Below are positions 33,020 to 44,010 of a stretch of 64,000 bases of DNA, piece by piece (within the stretch, counting starts at the first letter, position 1; every line of letters begins with the position of its first letter). Location of the stretch: assembly GCA_977006965.1 (NCBI GenBank), contig OZ345362.1, forward strand, positions 992,001 to 1,056,000, in the 5' to 3' direction. The translations under genes were made by a program, and so were the position numbers. Under the pieces are notes generated by a model that made no database searches, was not told where the DNA came from, and saw nothing but the letters and a program-made list of their open reading frames with translations. This stretch comes from Phymatolithon calcareum. Lineage: Eukaryota > Rhodophyta > Florideophyceae > Hapalidiales.

Positions 33020-33629
33020 TGTCGAAAAACCTCCACTGAATCTTGCGACTGCGATGTGCAGGCGCAATGTATCGGAGGATGAGATTACCCCTCTGGATAG
33101 GGTAAACTCAGAAGATAATAACGGGACCACTTGGGTGCTTGCGCAATGTTTCTGCAAGCCGGCAATGGTCCCTCACTCGGTCAGCGCATCAATTGCCAAC
33201 CGGTGGTGTTTGTGTCGCACGGGTGCGCGTACGCCAGACGCCCGCAGACACAGGGTAGGTGAAGAAGGTTTTGCACGTACTGTGACTTGTTTGGTTCCAA
33301 CTTGCCCTTCGTTGGGCTTGCGCTAGTTTGCTTTATTTATACTGCTTAAGTTGTGAGCTATGAGTAGTGACAGAAGCTCTCGAATCGTCCAACGCAGAAC
33401 ATACAGTTCAGTGTCGGGCGAACGCAAGGCAGTGTGAGCAGGCTGTTCGCTGTGAGTATGCCGTTCACTGTGAGTTCGCAGATAATTACGCGCAGTCGAG
33501 ATAATCTATCGAGCGTTCAGTGTCGTTCACGAGTATGGCTTCTCGGTATTGCACCGTTGTGTTACGACAATAGGAACGTTCAACGGATCGCAAGATGTCT
33601 CCGAGTTCATGTGCAGCGGACTTGCGACA
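33020..33629 (-). repeat. Copia LTR (upstream LTR in element sense)
   Basis: 610 bp, same termini as 26949-27558. Element transcription would start in this LTR and run leftwards. Confidence 0.95.
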
Positions 33630-33737
33630 GTCCCGTTATTATCTTCTGAGTTTACCCTATCCAGAGGGGTAATCTCATCCTCCGATACATTGCGCCTGCA
33701 CATCGCAGTCGCAAGATTCAGTGGAGGTTTTTCGACA
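33630..33737 (+). repeat. Inverted 108-bp fragment of the same copia LTR
   Basis: This is the reverse complement of LTR positions 1-108 (26949-27056), ending exactly at the LTR terminus CGACA. It is what remains of an older copy in the opposite orientation, whose transcription would read rightwards into the EF-hand gene. The intact element inserted into it at GTCCC. Confidence 0.9.
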
Positions 33738-33762
33738 CATAAGAACGAAACGATCAACCATC

Positions 33763-34866
33763 ATGTCTCAATTTCAGGTTCCTGCTTCACCAGGTTCAGC
33801 AACCGCACCTGTGCCTCCAGATATGGTGCCTACGGATGAGAGCTTTCTGTGTTCAACCGAGCTACCGCAGACCACTCCAAGTCACTCTACCCATCAACCA
33901 GAAACTCACGCAGTCCAATCTCCGCTATTGGCACAAGAGTGGGTTTCATCGTCACCATACTCCGGAGCGCAAGATATAGCCGCATCCGAGTATGTCACAG
34001 AGCAACTGCTGTCCACGCAGCAGTCTTTTGGCATGCCACAGGTGCAACCAACAGCCCGAAGCATTGAAATGCATGCTTGCGGTCCCAATCCCGGTTCTGG
34101 CCAAACAGTTTCGAATGTGTACCTGCAACATGGATTCCACCCCATGCGCCCGAATTCGGCTGTAGTGCCGGCAATGCTGACAAACGAGGGCCATCAGTAC
34201 CCCATACAACCAGATGGAGAGAGAATGCCACACCTCCCGAACGCATTTCTGCACTCTGCTCAAGTGCTATACTCGCCGTACCAACATCCAACCGTTGGCA
34301 TTATCTTCATCCCAACTGTGCTGTCTTTTCCTTCGGAGGTTCAGGAAACTGGACGTTCTCTGGTGAATGATCCGAGTCACCCTGATTCGATGCCTCTGCA
34401 ATCTCCTTCACCTGTCTACGAGGAATCTTCGTCTGCTAGTCTTTTCCCGGTAGACTATCCAAATACTGCATCTCAATCTCATTTGCGTGTTTTGAACTCG
34501 GATACACCGATCTTTCATCGTTCCGAAAGCACTGAAGACATTGAACCAGAGGAGCTGTACAATTGTTCGGTTGGACCTTCTTCTTTTGCTAACGACCTGG
34601 CTTCTGAAAGCAACGCTCGACTTGTGTTCATACGCACTGATAGTGCAAACACCGGATATATGACATTTACACAGTTTCAAAATGCACTCCGTTGCCTCCA
34701 CGTGCCCATTGGATTTCATTCCGATCTCGCTTGGGATGAGTTTATTAAGCTGGATGAAGACAATGACTCTCGAATTCGGGAAAAAGAGTTCGTGAATGGG
34801 TATGTGCGAGACAGGTTTTCGTCCTCCACTCATCGGATCCTGGACAAGTCTACCGACCGTCGCTAA
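33763..34866 (+). CDS. EF-hand protein with long Pro/Ser/Gln-rich N-terminus
   Basis: 367 codons from ATG 33763-33765, 25 bp after the end of the inverted LTR fragment. The frame is open upstream into that fragment but without an ATG. Residues 1-270 are low-complexity (Pro, Ser, Gln, His) with no domain seen. The C-terminus carries two helix-loop-helix units. The first loop, DSANTGYMTFTQ, is imperfect. The second, DEDNDSRIREKE, has D-x-D-x-D-x-R-I-x-x-x-E and should bind calcium. Expected role: calcium-responsive protein of unknown partner, probably soluble (no signal peptide or membrane segment). An AATAAA lies 107 bp past the stop. Real N-terminal exons could have been displaced by the LTR. 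Confidence 0.75.
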   Translation: MSQFQVPASPGSATAPVPPDMVPTDESFLCSTELPQTTPSHSTHQPETHAVQSPLLAQEWVSSSPYSGAQDIAASEYVTEQLLSTQQSFGMPQVQPTARSIEMHACGPNPGSGQTVSNVYLQHGFHPMRPNSAVVPAMLTNEGHQYPIQPDGERMPHLPNAFLHSAQVLYSPYQHPTVGIIFIPTVLSFPSEVQETGRSLVNDPSHPDSMPLQSPSPVYEESSSASLFPVDYPNTASQSHLRVLNSDTPIFHRSESTEDIEPEELYNCSVGPSSFANDLASESNARLVFIRTDSANTGYMTFTQFQNALRCLHVPIGFHSDLAWDEFIKLDEDNDSRIREKEFVNGYVRDRFSSSTHRILDKSTDRR

Positions 34867-34973
34867 GGCTCGCCGTCGTGTAACTGCATATGGCACGCGC
34901 AAGAACACCTCTCTTCTTCTAACGTAGGATAGGCATCCGCATTTTACTACTTCTACAGCTCTCGTTTGTCGCC

Positions 34974-34979
34974 AATAAA
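34974..34979 (+). terminator. Candidate polyadenylation signal of the EF-hand gene
   Basis: AATAAA 107 bp after the stop codon. Cleavage itself cannot be seen from sequence. Confidence 0.4.
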
Positions 34980-34984
34980 AGGAA

Positions 34985-35486
34985 TAGCTTTCCATTTCAT
35001 GGTGATGCTTGGGAGTGATTGGGCACGTCTTGCCAGTTCAATTTCAAATTCGACACCCACGGTTTGATAAGCTCATCAATACAAGAATTATTTCTTCATT
35101 TTAGAATCAATTCTTGTTTGATCTGCTGTGAATTCCGTTTGTATATAGCCGCATTAGAAATCGTTGCTTTCAAGCACATCATCGAAGAACTCATGGTAAT
35201 GCGATACCAGTGAGGTGGAAAATTTGGCTGTACGAAAGAAAGTGATCACCAGGGATCTGTCACGCTCAACCTACTCGGTGACAACCGGAAATATGTTGAC
35301 GAAATGGTCTATTTCGCAACGTTCCGCTCAACTTTGAGACTGCGGCGCCTGTCAGATTTGCCGTAATTGCTGCCGAGGTAAACCGGATGAGAACTTTGTC
35401 GACGATGTCCGTGGCGGTGTGCTCTATGCTTTCCGTGTGACGATCTACCTAATCATCTCGTTTGAAAAGGCGAAGAATTAGGGACT
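34985..35486. other. No gene recognised
   Basis: Short frames only. It ends at the TSD of the next LINE (GTGTAGAACCGG at 35487-35498). Confidence 0.35.
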
Positions 35487-35929
35487 GTGTAGAACCGGGG
35501 ATATTTCATGATTTTATTTTGAGAGCTCCCAAAGCCTCACCTTGGAGTAACGGGGCAGCTCTTGCGATAATCTCTAAGCTAAAGTTCTCTGGCTACTCAA
35601 AACGTTCTTGATTCGTAATTCTCTCCCAACAAGAGCTCCTGTGAGTCTCTTGCACTCAAACTCAATTTCTGTACTCATCTGCGACGACGCTAGAGTACGC
35701 TATAAGGCGACTAGTTCGATCACCGCGGTAATCCCACAGTAGGCACCCAATACTGATTTTCTCCAAAGGGGTGCTCGGTTAAATGTCAACCTTAGGCACC
35801 TTAAACGTGTTATTCTTTCTCTTATGTAAAGGATCCTTGGTAGCTTGCCCTCAGTAGGAATCTTCATTGATCTGCCTTCTTCTTCATTTTCCCATACCTT
35901 AATTGTTTCCTCTCTCCTCCTCTTATTCG

Positions 35930-37131
35930 CGTCGAAATGGGCAGAAAAGAATGAAATGAAGTGGAATACGACAAAAAGTGCCATCCTATGGACAAGGGCC
36001 ATGGCATGACTGCAATTCCAACTGGCGGAAAGGAAGCTGACGAAACAACAGGAAGTGAAATACCTTGGTGTTACGATAACCGAGGAAGGATATCAGATTA
36101 CAAACTTGTCGAAAGAATCAACAACTCCAAAAATGTTCCTGGAACGCTGAGGCGCCTTGGGGTCTTCACGAACGGAGTGCACCCGTCGAGATCAATCAGG
36201 TTGTACAAGTCTCTTGTGCAGTCGAGGTGGGAGTATGCAGTACTTCTGGCACCATGGACACCCAAAGTAGAGCTTGAGATCAAGAAGGTGGAGTCGATGT
36301 TCTTCGGCCAAATATTTGGGAAACCGGGCAGAAGGAGTGCGGAAAGAAGCAGAGCGATGTGCCGTACTGTGAAGCCGAAGGACAGAAGGGACATACTTGC
36401 AAGATTGTTTGTGCGAAGACTAATGAGGCACGCGGAAAATCTTGAGTCAAAACCGACACAGGTGCAACACCCGAAGGAGATTGAAAACGCAGATCTGGAC
36501 GTAACCCAGGCCAAAGTAAACCCTCACCTCTTCAGAGCGGCGTATAGAACTACGCCTCGCACAAGCATCAAGCAATACCAAAGACAAAAGATCCTGGAAG
36601 CTGCCACGAAAGTGGAAAAAGGCAAAAAACGCCCCATCCCGAGTATCAAGACCACACTGCCACCACACTTGTGCTTCAAGTCAAGGAGGTACAGGACCCT
36701 GGCCATTAAATGGGCATTTGGAATGTTCCCGCCTATGAGCGCCTCCGAGCTCATAGACCTAACTGGACAAACTGGAAAGAATGCTATCGAAGATCTCAAG
36801 TCAGGCCTATCAAAAGACAAGCTATCATATGAAGAAGTTCTTTTACAAGTAGGGCACTCGACGAAATCCTTGCTATGTATCAGGCGGCCAAGGCTGCTCT
36901 CGAAACCTGAAACCCGCGACTTAAGACAGTGGAATATTCTTCCCCCTCGAGGCTCTAAGCTAGAGGTAGGTTTTGGTATTTCCGCCAGATCGTGTCGAAA
37001 TCAACTACGCTAACATATAAGAACGATAGACCCTGTTTGTGGCCCAATGGCCTTCACAAAGTTGCCCCAAGCGTCTGCAGATGCGTTGGTAACTTTTAAA
37101 TAAAAAACTTACACTTCTTCTTCTTCTTCTC
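35930..37131 (+). mobile_element. 5'-truncated LINE, family C, nested in LINE A
   Basis: It is bracketed by the 16-bp repeat CTCCTCCTCTTATTCG (35914-35929 and 37132-37147). It encodes the ORF2 thumb and C-terminus and ends in TAACTTTTAAATAAAAAACTTACA followed by (CTT)n. Confidence 0.88.
35961..37013 (+). pseudogene. LINE C ORF2 C-terminal part
   Basis: 350 codons open after a 5' truncation. Visible are the RT thumb segment RSIRLYKSLVQSRWEYAVLL with APWTPKVELEIKKVESMFFGQ. The lineage block follows as KKRPIPSIKTTLPPHL ... YRTLAIKWAFGMFPPMSASE. The palm and catalytic DD motif are missing. The first about 40 codons are in a shifted frame relative to related copies (EVKYLGVTITEEGYQI is readable in another frame), so it is not functional. 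Confidence 0.8.
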
Positions 37132-38643
37132 CTCCTCCTCTTATTCGTGACAGATCCCTCCTGGGCTTTCTGAAGGGCCTGCCGCAAGTCTTCATACATC
37201 TTGAGATATTCAATATGCTTCATTGCTTCCTTTATGTCCTCATCTCTTCCAAAGTACTCTTCTGTTTCTTCAAGGCGCTTTTTGTGTCTCACCAGGCTTA
37301 ATGCAAACCTTTCTGCTTGATGACGTCTCCTCATCTTTGGTGGTCCCAGTCGGCACAAAACTCACATTCGGTCCCTGCGGTGTTCGGCATATTTTCCTAA
37401 TACATTCTTGTAGAACAAGCCCTCTGCCGACTCGATTGCCGAGAGCAATCGATTTTTCATTGGAGTAACGTGTAACGCATACTCCCATTTCGGGATAATT
37501 AGCGACTTAAAGATCCTGATGCATGTCTCCGGTTTGAATCCTCGAACATTCACTCCAAGCTCCCGAAGCTTATGTATGCATCCTGCAGCATTTCGCACTC
37601 TTGCTAAGGCCGTGTCATCCGTAACACCATTGTTATTCATGCTTACCCCAAGATACGAGAGTCTCCAGGCTTGATGCAGTTCTCGTCCCGCTAAGTAAAA
37701 GGTGTGCTTCTGAAGCCCTTTGTACTTAAGAACTTCGCTTTTTCCTGGTTTTGTGTTCCATTTCATGTCATTTTCGCTTGCCCAAATGGTCGCTATATCA
37801 AGAAGTTTCTGCATTCCTCGTCCTGTTTTCGCTTGAAGCTGAACATCATCTGCGAACAATTGCACTGGGCTGTCTGAGACGTTTCCGTCTGTCTTGGAGA
37901 TGGCTTCTGCGAATGCGTCCATGAATATATTGTCTAGGCATGGACTAAGCGGGGAAGCTTGAGGCACTCCTCGGTCGATGATACACCACGTTTTGGTCTC
38001 GTCTCCAGCTGATGTGACCCATGAGGGTTTTAACAGTTACGCAACCATCCTTTTTATCTCTTCAGGAAGTTTCTCCGTCAGCCTCTTCATGACGATATCC
38101 CTTGGCACACTATCGTATGCCGCGGATAGGTCAAGAACTGCCATGAACAGATGACCCTTTTTCATTGTACTTTTTGCTCGGAGTATATCGAGATATGTGC
38201 TTCTGTCTTTCCGAAAACCCGGCTGAACCTTATTGAAGCGGTAGTTCTCGCGTATGTATGCATCTAGATCTGAGTCAATGATTTTCCTGGCTTGACTTAA
38301 AATAGATATGGACCTGTAGTTTGCTGCGACATGAGCTGGGCCGTTCTTGTATAAGGGAATCAGAGTTGCTTGGCGCCATGGCCGAGGAAGACATTTGAGT
38401 CTCCCGCATGTTGCTAGCATTATTTCGAGCGCCGCTTCGTTGTTCGCGTGCAACATTTCGACCGCAATTCCGTCAGGACCTACCGCCTTCCCCTTCGGTG
38501 CTCTGTTGAATGCTCTTGCGATGTGCCGCTTCATTGGCCTATTGAGTGCGAAAGTACGCAACGGCAGATTCCAGTCTTCTTACGCCTTACGCACACTTGA
38601 GACGTATGCTGAGAATTTGCTCGGGTGGACAGTGTAGAACCGG

Positions 38644-39053
38644 TCATGGCAGGGGCCGCCATGGAAATGACCGGATATGCGTGGTCCAACAATGACAGCT
38701 CAGATGTGTGAGGTTGAGTGAAGAGGCTTACTTGGTCGTTGATCGATGTCGATACTCCATCGTAGACAGTCGATGGATGATACTTGTTGGTCCATGATCG
38801 ATACCCTCACATTCTGAGGTTGGTCGAAGAGCCTAAGTACTAAACAGAGACAGCACACTAGATTGAAGATGACCCACCATGGGCAGGTAAGCGGACACCC
38901 ATATGGGGAGGTCAGATAGCTTACCAACTAACACGGCCCACAGTAAGCGACGGAGAATGTATAGACTACTGGCCGGTAAATCTTGCGGCGACGAAGAACG
39001 AGAAAGGACAGTAACACTAACGAGACGAAACTCGAGTCAGGCACAAGTACAGG
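38644..39053. other. No gene; degenerate repeats
   Basis: GAGGTTGAGTGAAGAGGCTTACTTGG...GATCGATGTCGATAC recurs imperfectly about 100 bp on (GAGGTTGGTCGAAGAGCC..., CATGATCGATACC). No coding frame is supported. Confidence 0.35.
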
Positions 39054-41558
39054 GGATATGTGTTGATTTATTTTAAAAGCTCCCAAGGCCTCTCTTGAAG
39101 AGTAACAGGGCCGCTTTCGCACGATTTTCTAAGCTCACGTAGTTTGACTGTTCAGTATATTCTTGATTCGTATTTCTCTCCCAACAAGTGCTCCAGTGAG
39201 TCGCTTGCATTCATATTCAATTTCAGGACTAATCTTGGATGAAGCTAGAATGCGTTGGAGCGCGACCAGCTCAATCACGGCTGTGACACCAAAGTATGCA
39301 CCAAGTACTGATTTTCTCCAAAGAGGTGCTCTATTGAATATCAGCCGTAGGCATCGCAACCGTGTAGACCTTTCTCTTACGCGGAGAACCATCGGTAGAT
39401 TGTTCGAATCAGTTGGTATCTCGAGCGATCTTCCCTCTTCTTCCGCTGCCCATAACTCAATTATTTCTTTTCGTCGCCCTTTCTTTGAGACTGAGCCCTC
39501 CTTGGCTTTGTCGAGAGCTTGCTGCAGATCTTCATATTTCTTGAGGCACTCTATGTCCTTGGTTGCCTCCTTAATGTCTTCATCTCTCCCAGAATACTCA
39601 TCTGCTTCGTCGAGGCGCTTCTTCTGTCTCACTAGACTCGCAGAGAACCTTTCTGCTTGGTGTCTTCTCCTCATGGCAGGTGGTTCTAGTCGGCACAGAA
39701 CTCGCATTCTTCCATGGCGGTGCTGGGAATACGTCCCAAAAACATACTTGAAGAATAAACCTTCTGCAGATTCGATTGCTGATTGTAATCGCTTTATCAG
39801 AGGCGTGACGTGGAGTGCATACTCCCACTTTGGCAAAATAAGTGACTTGAAGATTCTAATGCATGTCACAGGCTGAAAGCCTCGAACATTGACTCCAATA
39901 TCCCGCAGTTTGTGTATGCACCCCACTGCATTTCGTACTCTTGATAACGCCATGTCGTCTGTTACGCCTTTGTGGTTCATGCTTATACCGAGATACGAGA
40001 GCCTCCAAGCTTGATGAAGAACTCGACCCGCAATGTGGAAGGTGTGTTTCCTGAGTCCCTTGTATTTAAGGATCTCGCTCTTTCCTGGCTTTGTGTTCCA
40101 GGTCATACCATTTTCCTTCGCCCAGGTAGTCGCTATATCAAGTAGCTTCTGCATTCCTTCTCCATCCTTTGATTGCAGCTGGACATCGTCAGCGAACAGT
40201 TGCGCTGGATTTTCAGAGACGTCGCTGGGGACGTTGGAGACCGCTTCCGCGAATGTATCCATGAAGATATTGTACAGGCACGGGCTCAGTGGGGACCCTT
40301 GAGGTACTCCTCGATCGATAATGCACCATGTTCGTGTATCATCGCCTGCTGACGTAACCCACGAGGGTTTCAGAAGATATGCCACCATCCTTGTTATTTC
40401 GTCGGGTAGCTTCTGCTCGAGTCTTTTCATGAGGATGTCTCGTGGCACCCTGTCATATGCTGCAGAGAGGTCAAGAACCGCGACAAAAGGATGCCCATCT
40501 TTCATGGCACATTTTGCACGGAGTATCGCAATATATGTGCTCTTGTCTTTTCGGAAACCTAGCTGGGCACTGTTGAAACGGTAGTGTTCCCTTATGTATG
40601 AGTCGAGTGCGGAATCGAAGATTTTCCTGGCTTGGCTTAATAGCGATATAGGTCTGTAGTTCGCTGCAACATGGGGTGGGCCTTTCTTGTAAAGAGGGAT
40701 CATAGTAGCTTGACGCCACGCTCGCGGAAGACATTTGAGCCTCCCACATGTCTCCCATAAGGCTATCAATATACTCAATCCGGCTTCCTTATTCGCATGC
40801 ATCATTTCAACTGCCATTCCGTCAGGGCCGACCGCCTTCCCTTTTGGTGCTCGGTTGAATGCCCTAGTAATGTGCCGCCTCATTCCCCTGTTGACTGTAA
40901 AAGCCTTTAGTGGCACATTCCAGTCTTTTTCAGCCTTGCACACATTAGAAATATACGCAGAGAATTTGCTTGGATGTACTGGATGTCCGATTGCCTTGCT
41001 CGACCCTTTCCTTCTTGTTTTTGACTTCATAATTTTGCTTGCAACGTTGGCTGCCTCAGTGGGGACCCAGTTCTTCCACTCCATCAAGGTATCTTTCAAA
41101 CTGCTCACGTTTCGCTTTTCTTACTTTCTTTTGGATTTGTGTCTTAATTTCTCGGAGGGCAAGCCGGTCCTTTTCAAGCTCGGTTCTTTTGTAAATCTTG
41201 TACAATCGAGTTCGCTTCTTGGCTAGTTTGTCGAGCTCATTGTTCCAAAAGGTCTTGAATCTTGACGGCCTGAGCCTAGAGGACGTCCATGGCGGTATAA
41301 TATTCTTCGAAAACCTTTCGTACCATTTGTCCAAGTCTTAATTGCGATTGCAGGCTTGCAGTTGCTCCAGCATCATCGGCGCCCACTTGGACATTTCTTC
41401 TTTTGCCTTGGCTGCCCTACCTTCAAAGTACAACTTTGAGGATGCGCAAAGGCGGCATTCGCTCGTATGGGGCATCGGTGTCCCTCGTAAGAACAAAAGG
41501 CACACAAGTTCGATTCAGAGTTGTATACATATGCTGCATAGAAAGCATATGTCGCCAT
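39054..41558 (-). mobile_element. LINE family A, copy 3, minus, longest copy
   Basis: It contains a 657-codon open frame and about 90 further codons upstream in another frame. The 3' end (39054) reads AAAATAAATCAACACATATCC on the minus strand, like the other family A ends and without poly(A). The 5' boundary is uncertain and no TSD was found. An in-frame TAA upstream (about 41338-41340) separates a further readable stretch (KLYFEGRAAKAKEEMSKWAP) belonging to the endonuclease-RT linker. Confidence 0.82.
39135..41334 (-). pseudogene. LINE A ORF2: linker, reverse transcriptase and C-terminus, one frameshift
   Basis: The long frame (41108-39135) contains APKGKAVGPDGMAVEMM, LGFRKDKSTYIAILRAK, AAYDRVPRD, GVPQGSPLSPCL, FADDVQLQ and TRLRCLRLIFNRAPLWRKS. 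It ends ILNSQTT. The preceding frame (41334-41056: DKWYERFSKNIIPPWTS..., KTFWNNELDKLAKKRTRLYK) joins it by a one-base shift near 41090. The RT palm with its YxDD-type FADD pair is intact, so this copy died recently. No endonuclease domain and no RNase H are present. Confidence 0.85.
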
Positions 41559-42105
41559 GTGGGCAACAGCTAACAGAGGAGCAAAGGATTAGCGGACTTG
41601 GACCGCATCCATTTCCGAATCCATGTTTCGAAAAGGTGATGGATTCTTGGAAGTATCAAAGATGAGGTCCTTTCTTGGTGCTGGAAATAGATACAGAAAA
41701 GCGTCGCAATCTTTTCATTATCTGAAAAATTCCAGAAATAGGAGTCGCTCCCGCAAGTATGGGAGATATAAAAATTTGGGATGAATATATAGGTGGTCCA
41801 TACGCAAGAACAACGGTTGAGGGGCCATCCTGTGGGGGTGTCGTCGGCGATGACTTGTAGAGCTTTTTCGGAGAAGCAGGTCGATTAAGAACTTTGGGCT
41901 ACTTCTGTTCCTGAAAGATGCGAGTATAATCTTTCCTTCAAATTTCCAAATTGATTTGGCTTCAGTGTGGCGTGTCGGGCGTCGATCGACGGGGTACCAG
42001 CTCCAATATGGGACACAAAATTCTTCTTCGATATTTGAAAGAGCATTCACCTGCATAAGATGTATCTGCAAGGAGCCAAGGAGTAGTCGATGAAATGATT
42101 GTATA
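41559..42105. other. No gene assigned
   Basis: A 117-codon minus-strand frame (41718-42071, EEEFCVPYWSWYPVDRRP...) continues in frame across one TGA (42117-42119) into 42305. It could be a decayed gene or element, but I recognise no domain. Confidence 0.3.
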
Positions 42106-42480
42106 CGCAGTCGGCGTCAATTCATCTGTTCCATACTATTGTTCCGGTGGACATGCGAATTGAACGGAGCCGCAGAGGTCCTTTGAGAGTCAGGAGCAGT
42201 GGTGCCCAAGTTTTGCGAATTGCCTGCAATGACCCTAGTAGCACAATTGCTGTACTGGAATTGCCAGAGGGCACCAGGTACAACCATAAATCTGGAACCA
42301 TACACATATGCTCTGCAAGAACCGTGATTCTGAGAAATGGCGCCGGATGTCTGACAAATGAGGACAATTAAAGAGACGTTTTTCTCAAGGGACTGAAAAA
42401 TGGGTTGCAGCGGTGCTGAATACTTTCAAACAAACGCCGTTAATCGGGCTGCTCTCATAATCAGGCTAAGGGAGACGGAG
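42106..42480 (+). repeat. Dispersed repeat, copy 1 (partner at 43462-44010)
   Basis: CGGCGTCAATTCATCTGTTCCATACTATTGTTCCGGTGGAC aligns with GACGTCAATTCGTCCGTCATACATTCTTGTCCCGGTGCAC near 43463. The right parts align around CAAACGCCGTTAATCGGGCTGCTCTCATAATCAG. A 91-codon frame (42099-42371) may be what was duplicated. The product is unknown. Confidence 0.55.
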
Positions 42481-42641
42481 AACCTGGAGAATAGGTCCGT
42501 CGTGTTTACTGAAGTTGTCCGTCTTAAGTGCTGTATACTCGACGTGGTCGAATGTCGGAACCGTAGGGCGGACAAGGGATGGGCGTAAGCGATATTATCA
42601 ACAGTGCGATTTGCACAACAATACGTTGAACATCTGTTACG

Positions 42642-42790
42642 AAGAGCTATCAAAAACAACCGAGTACATGCTAGGGGCTCAGATAGAATACCAGACATAA
42701 GAGTAGAGCCGCCCTAGTGAGGGTAGCACTTGAGGAAGCCTTGCCCGTATATTCGTATGACTGTGGGGCTTTAAAAAAATAAATAAAAAA
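42642..42790 (+). mobile_element. 3' tail of LINE family B variant
   Basis: CAAAAACAACCGAGTACATGCTAGGG...CGTATATTCGTATGACTGTGGGGCTTTAAAAAAATAAATAAAAAA matches 17598-17746. Only the last codons and the 3' UTR are present. Confidence 0.85.
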
Positions 42791-42983
42791 TGCATTGAGC
42801 GTGGGAATGTGCGCGTAGCCTTGCGGACTCGGCGGTACGCTGATTCGGGGTGACGCAATGAATGCCGCCGCTATCGGAGTAGAATGCGGGAAGGAGTGGA
42901 GGTACGCATTTGTAGGGAATGTTGCTCTGTGGCGAAGGCAAGGCGTGTGCATTCCATATCCATTCACAACGAGTATTTTATTT

Positions 42984-43065
42984 GAATGTAGAATTCTATT
43001 AAACGCCCTCAGCAACAATCTTGACACTGTAAGGGAGATGCGCTTCAGCTGCCGTTGCTAGTGTA
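42984..43065 (-). mobile_element. 3' tail fragment of LINE family E
   Basis: The reverse complement reads GAAGCGCATCTCCCTTACAGTGTCAAGATTGTTGCTGAGGGCGTTTAATAGAATTC, matching 26814-26870. Confidence 0.75.
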
Positions 43066-43461
43066 GCTTACAATATACTCACTTGTGTTCCCTCTGAAGT
43101 GTCATGGCCTTAGTGTCGATGTGACGAGATTTTTCCCTCAATTGAGGGAATGAGATTCACATAATTATTGGAAACGAAAAGTATCCATTATCGGGCTCTT
43201 CAAGAGCGTCAAGCTCTTGGATAGCAACAACATGGCTGGCAGAACAGTCTCAACCAGTTGAAGTGCGACACATGCATGTTGCGACACCCTAACACTCATT
43301 ACATGATTAGCATGCGGTTTTTTACTCACTTTTCAAACTTTGCAGTTAAGTTGCAGAGCAAAATAAGTCGTCTTTCAATTCGCAGTCTTCCTTTTGTTCT
43401 TGGTGAGTGTGTCGATATAATGAGACTATGCTGTGTCGGCTGTGCTATCTGTACGGCCAGT

Positions 43462-44010
43462 TGACGTCAATTCGTCCGTCATACATTCTTGTCCCGGTGC
43501 ACTAGCGCATTGTATAGTGCCACGAAGCTCCTTCGTGATCCAACAGTAATACCATCTAGATGTTGCGGAATGGATGCAGGGACTACTATAACACGATTTC
43601 TGTTCTACCAAAGAGCGTATGAGAAAACGCAGTGAACGGCAGACAAATGGGGATAAGTGAGAGCCATTTTTCACGAGACAGGCCCCTCAGGGGACCAAAG
43701 GTGGGTTTTTGTAGACTACCGAACCGTGGAACACCCACCATAAGAAGCAGTTGTCGGGCAGATCGAGCAAATTTTCTTGGCCCTAGAAAAGATACTCGAA
43801 GCGTCAGCAGATTCATTGGTAACATTTTCAAAAGTTATTTAGATTTGTGTCTTTTGAAGAAACAAAAATCTGCTTCGTTCTTCTTCTTTCCTCGAGAGAC
43901 CGAAAACTTGGTTCGCCGCGGGATGCTGCAGCAGTACTCAATCATTTCAAACGAATGCCGATCTGTGGGCTGCCCTCATAAAATCAGACTAGGTAAGAGC
44001 GTCGCCAACG
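43462..44010 (+). repeat. Dispersed repeat, copy 2, with a LINE C tail inside
   Basis: It aligns with 42106-42480 at both ends and is interrupted at about 43690-43880. Just left of it, TTCCCTCAATTGAGGGAA (43134-43151) is a perfect palindrome of the type found inside the TIRs of the 7.3 and 19.3 kb transposons. Confidence 0.5.
43690..43880 (+). mobile_element. Probable LINE C 3' tail
   Basis: CGAAGCGTCAGCAGATTCATTGGTAACATTTTCAAAAG resembles the family C end CCAAGCGTCTGCAGATGCGTTGGTAACTTTTAAATAA. It sits inside the dispersed repeat at a point where the partner copy has no such sequence. Confidence 0.45.

Larger units (their letters stand above)
26949..33629 (-). mobile_element. Ty1/copia LTR retrotransposon, 6.68 kb, minus orientation
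   Basis: Two 610-bp LTRs (26949-27558 and 33020-33629) begin TGTCG and end CGACA and differ at about two positions, so insertion is recent. The polyprotein lies on the minus strand in the order gag, protease, integrase, RT, RNase H, which is the copia order. A polypurine tract AAAAAAGAGGG (minus strand, about 27561-27571) adjoins the downstream LTR. Flanks GTCCT (26944-26948) and GTCCC (33630-33634) fit a 5-bp TSD with one change. The right flank is an inverted piece of the same LTR, so it landed in an older relative. I see no good match to the initiator-tRNA primer site next to the upstream LTR. Confidence 0.93.
35499..38631 (-). mobile_element. LINE family A, copy 2, minus, split by LINE C
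   Basis: On the minus strand the order is RT N-terminal region (38561-38037: RAPKGKAVGPDGIAVEML, GFRKDRSTYL, AAYDSVPRD), palm and thumb (37967-37362: ASPLSPC, FADDVQLQ), linker, and C-terminal block (35960-35700: RLRCLRLTFNRAPLWRKS). The element ends near 35499. Stops and frameshifts separate the parts. The TSD GTGTAGAACCGG is exact at 35487-35498 and 38632-38643. The insertion 35930-37131 divides it. Confidence 0.88.

Noticed and set aside
33019-33020. Initiator-tRNA primer-binding site next to the upstream copia LTR
   Set aside because: The adjoining sequence GTTATAACTACGCGG does not match the usual TGGTATCAGAGC, so no primer tRNA is assigned.
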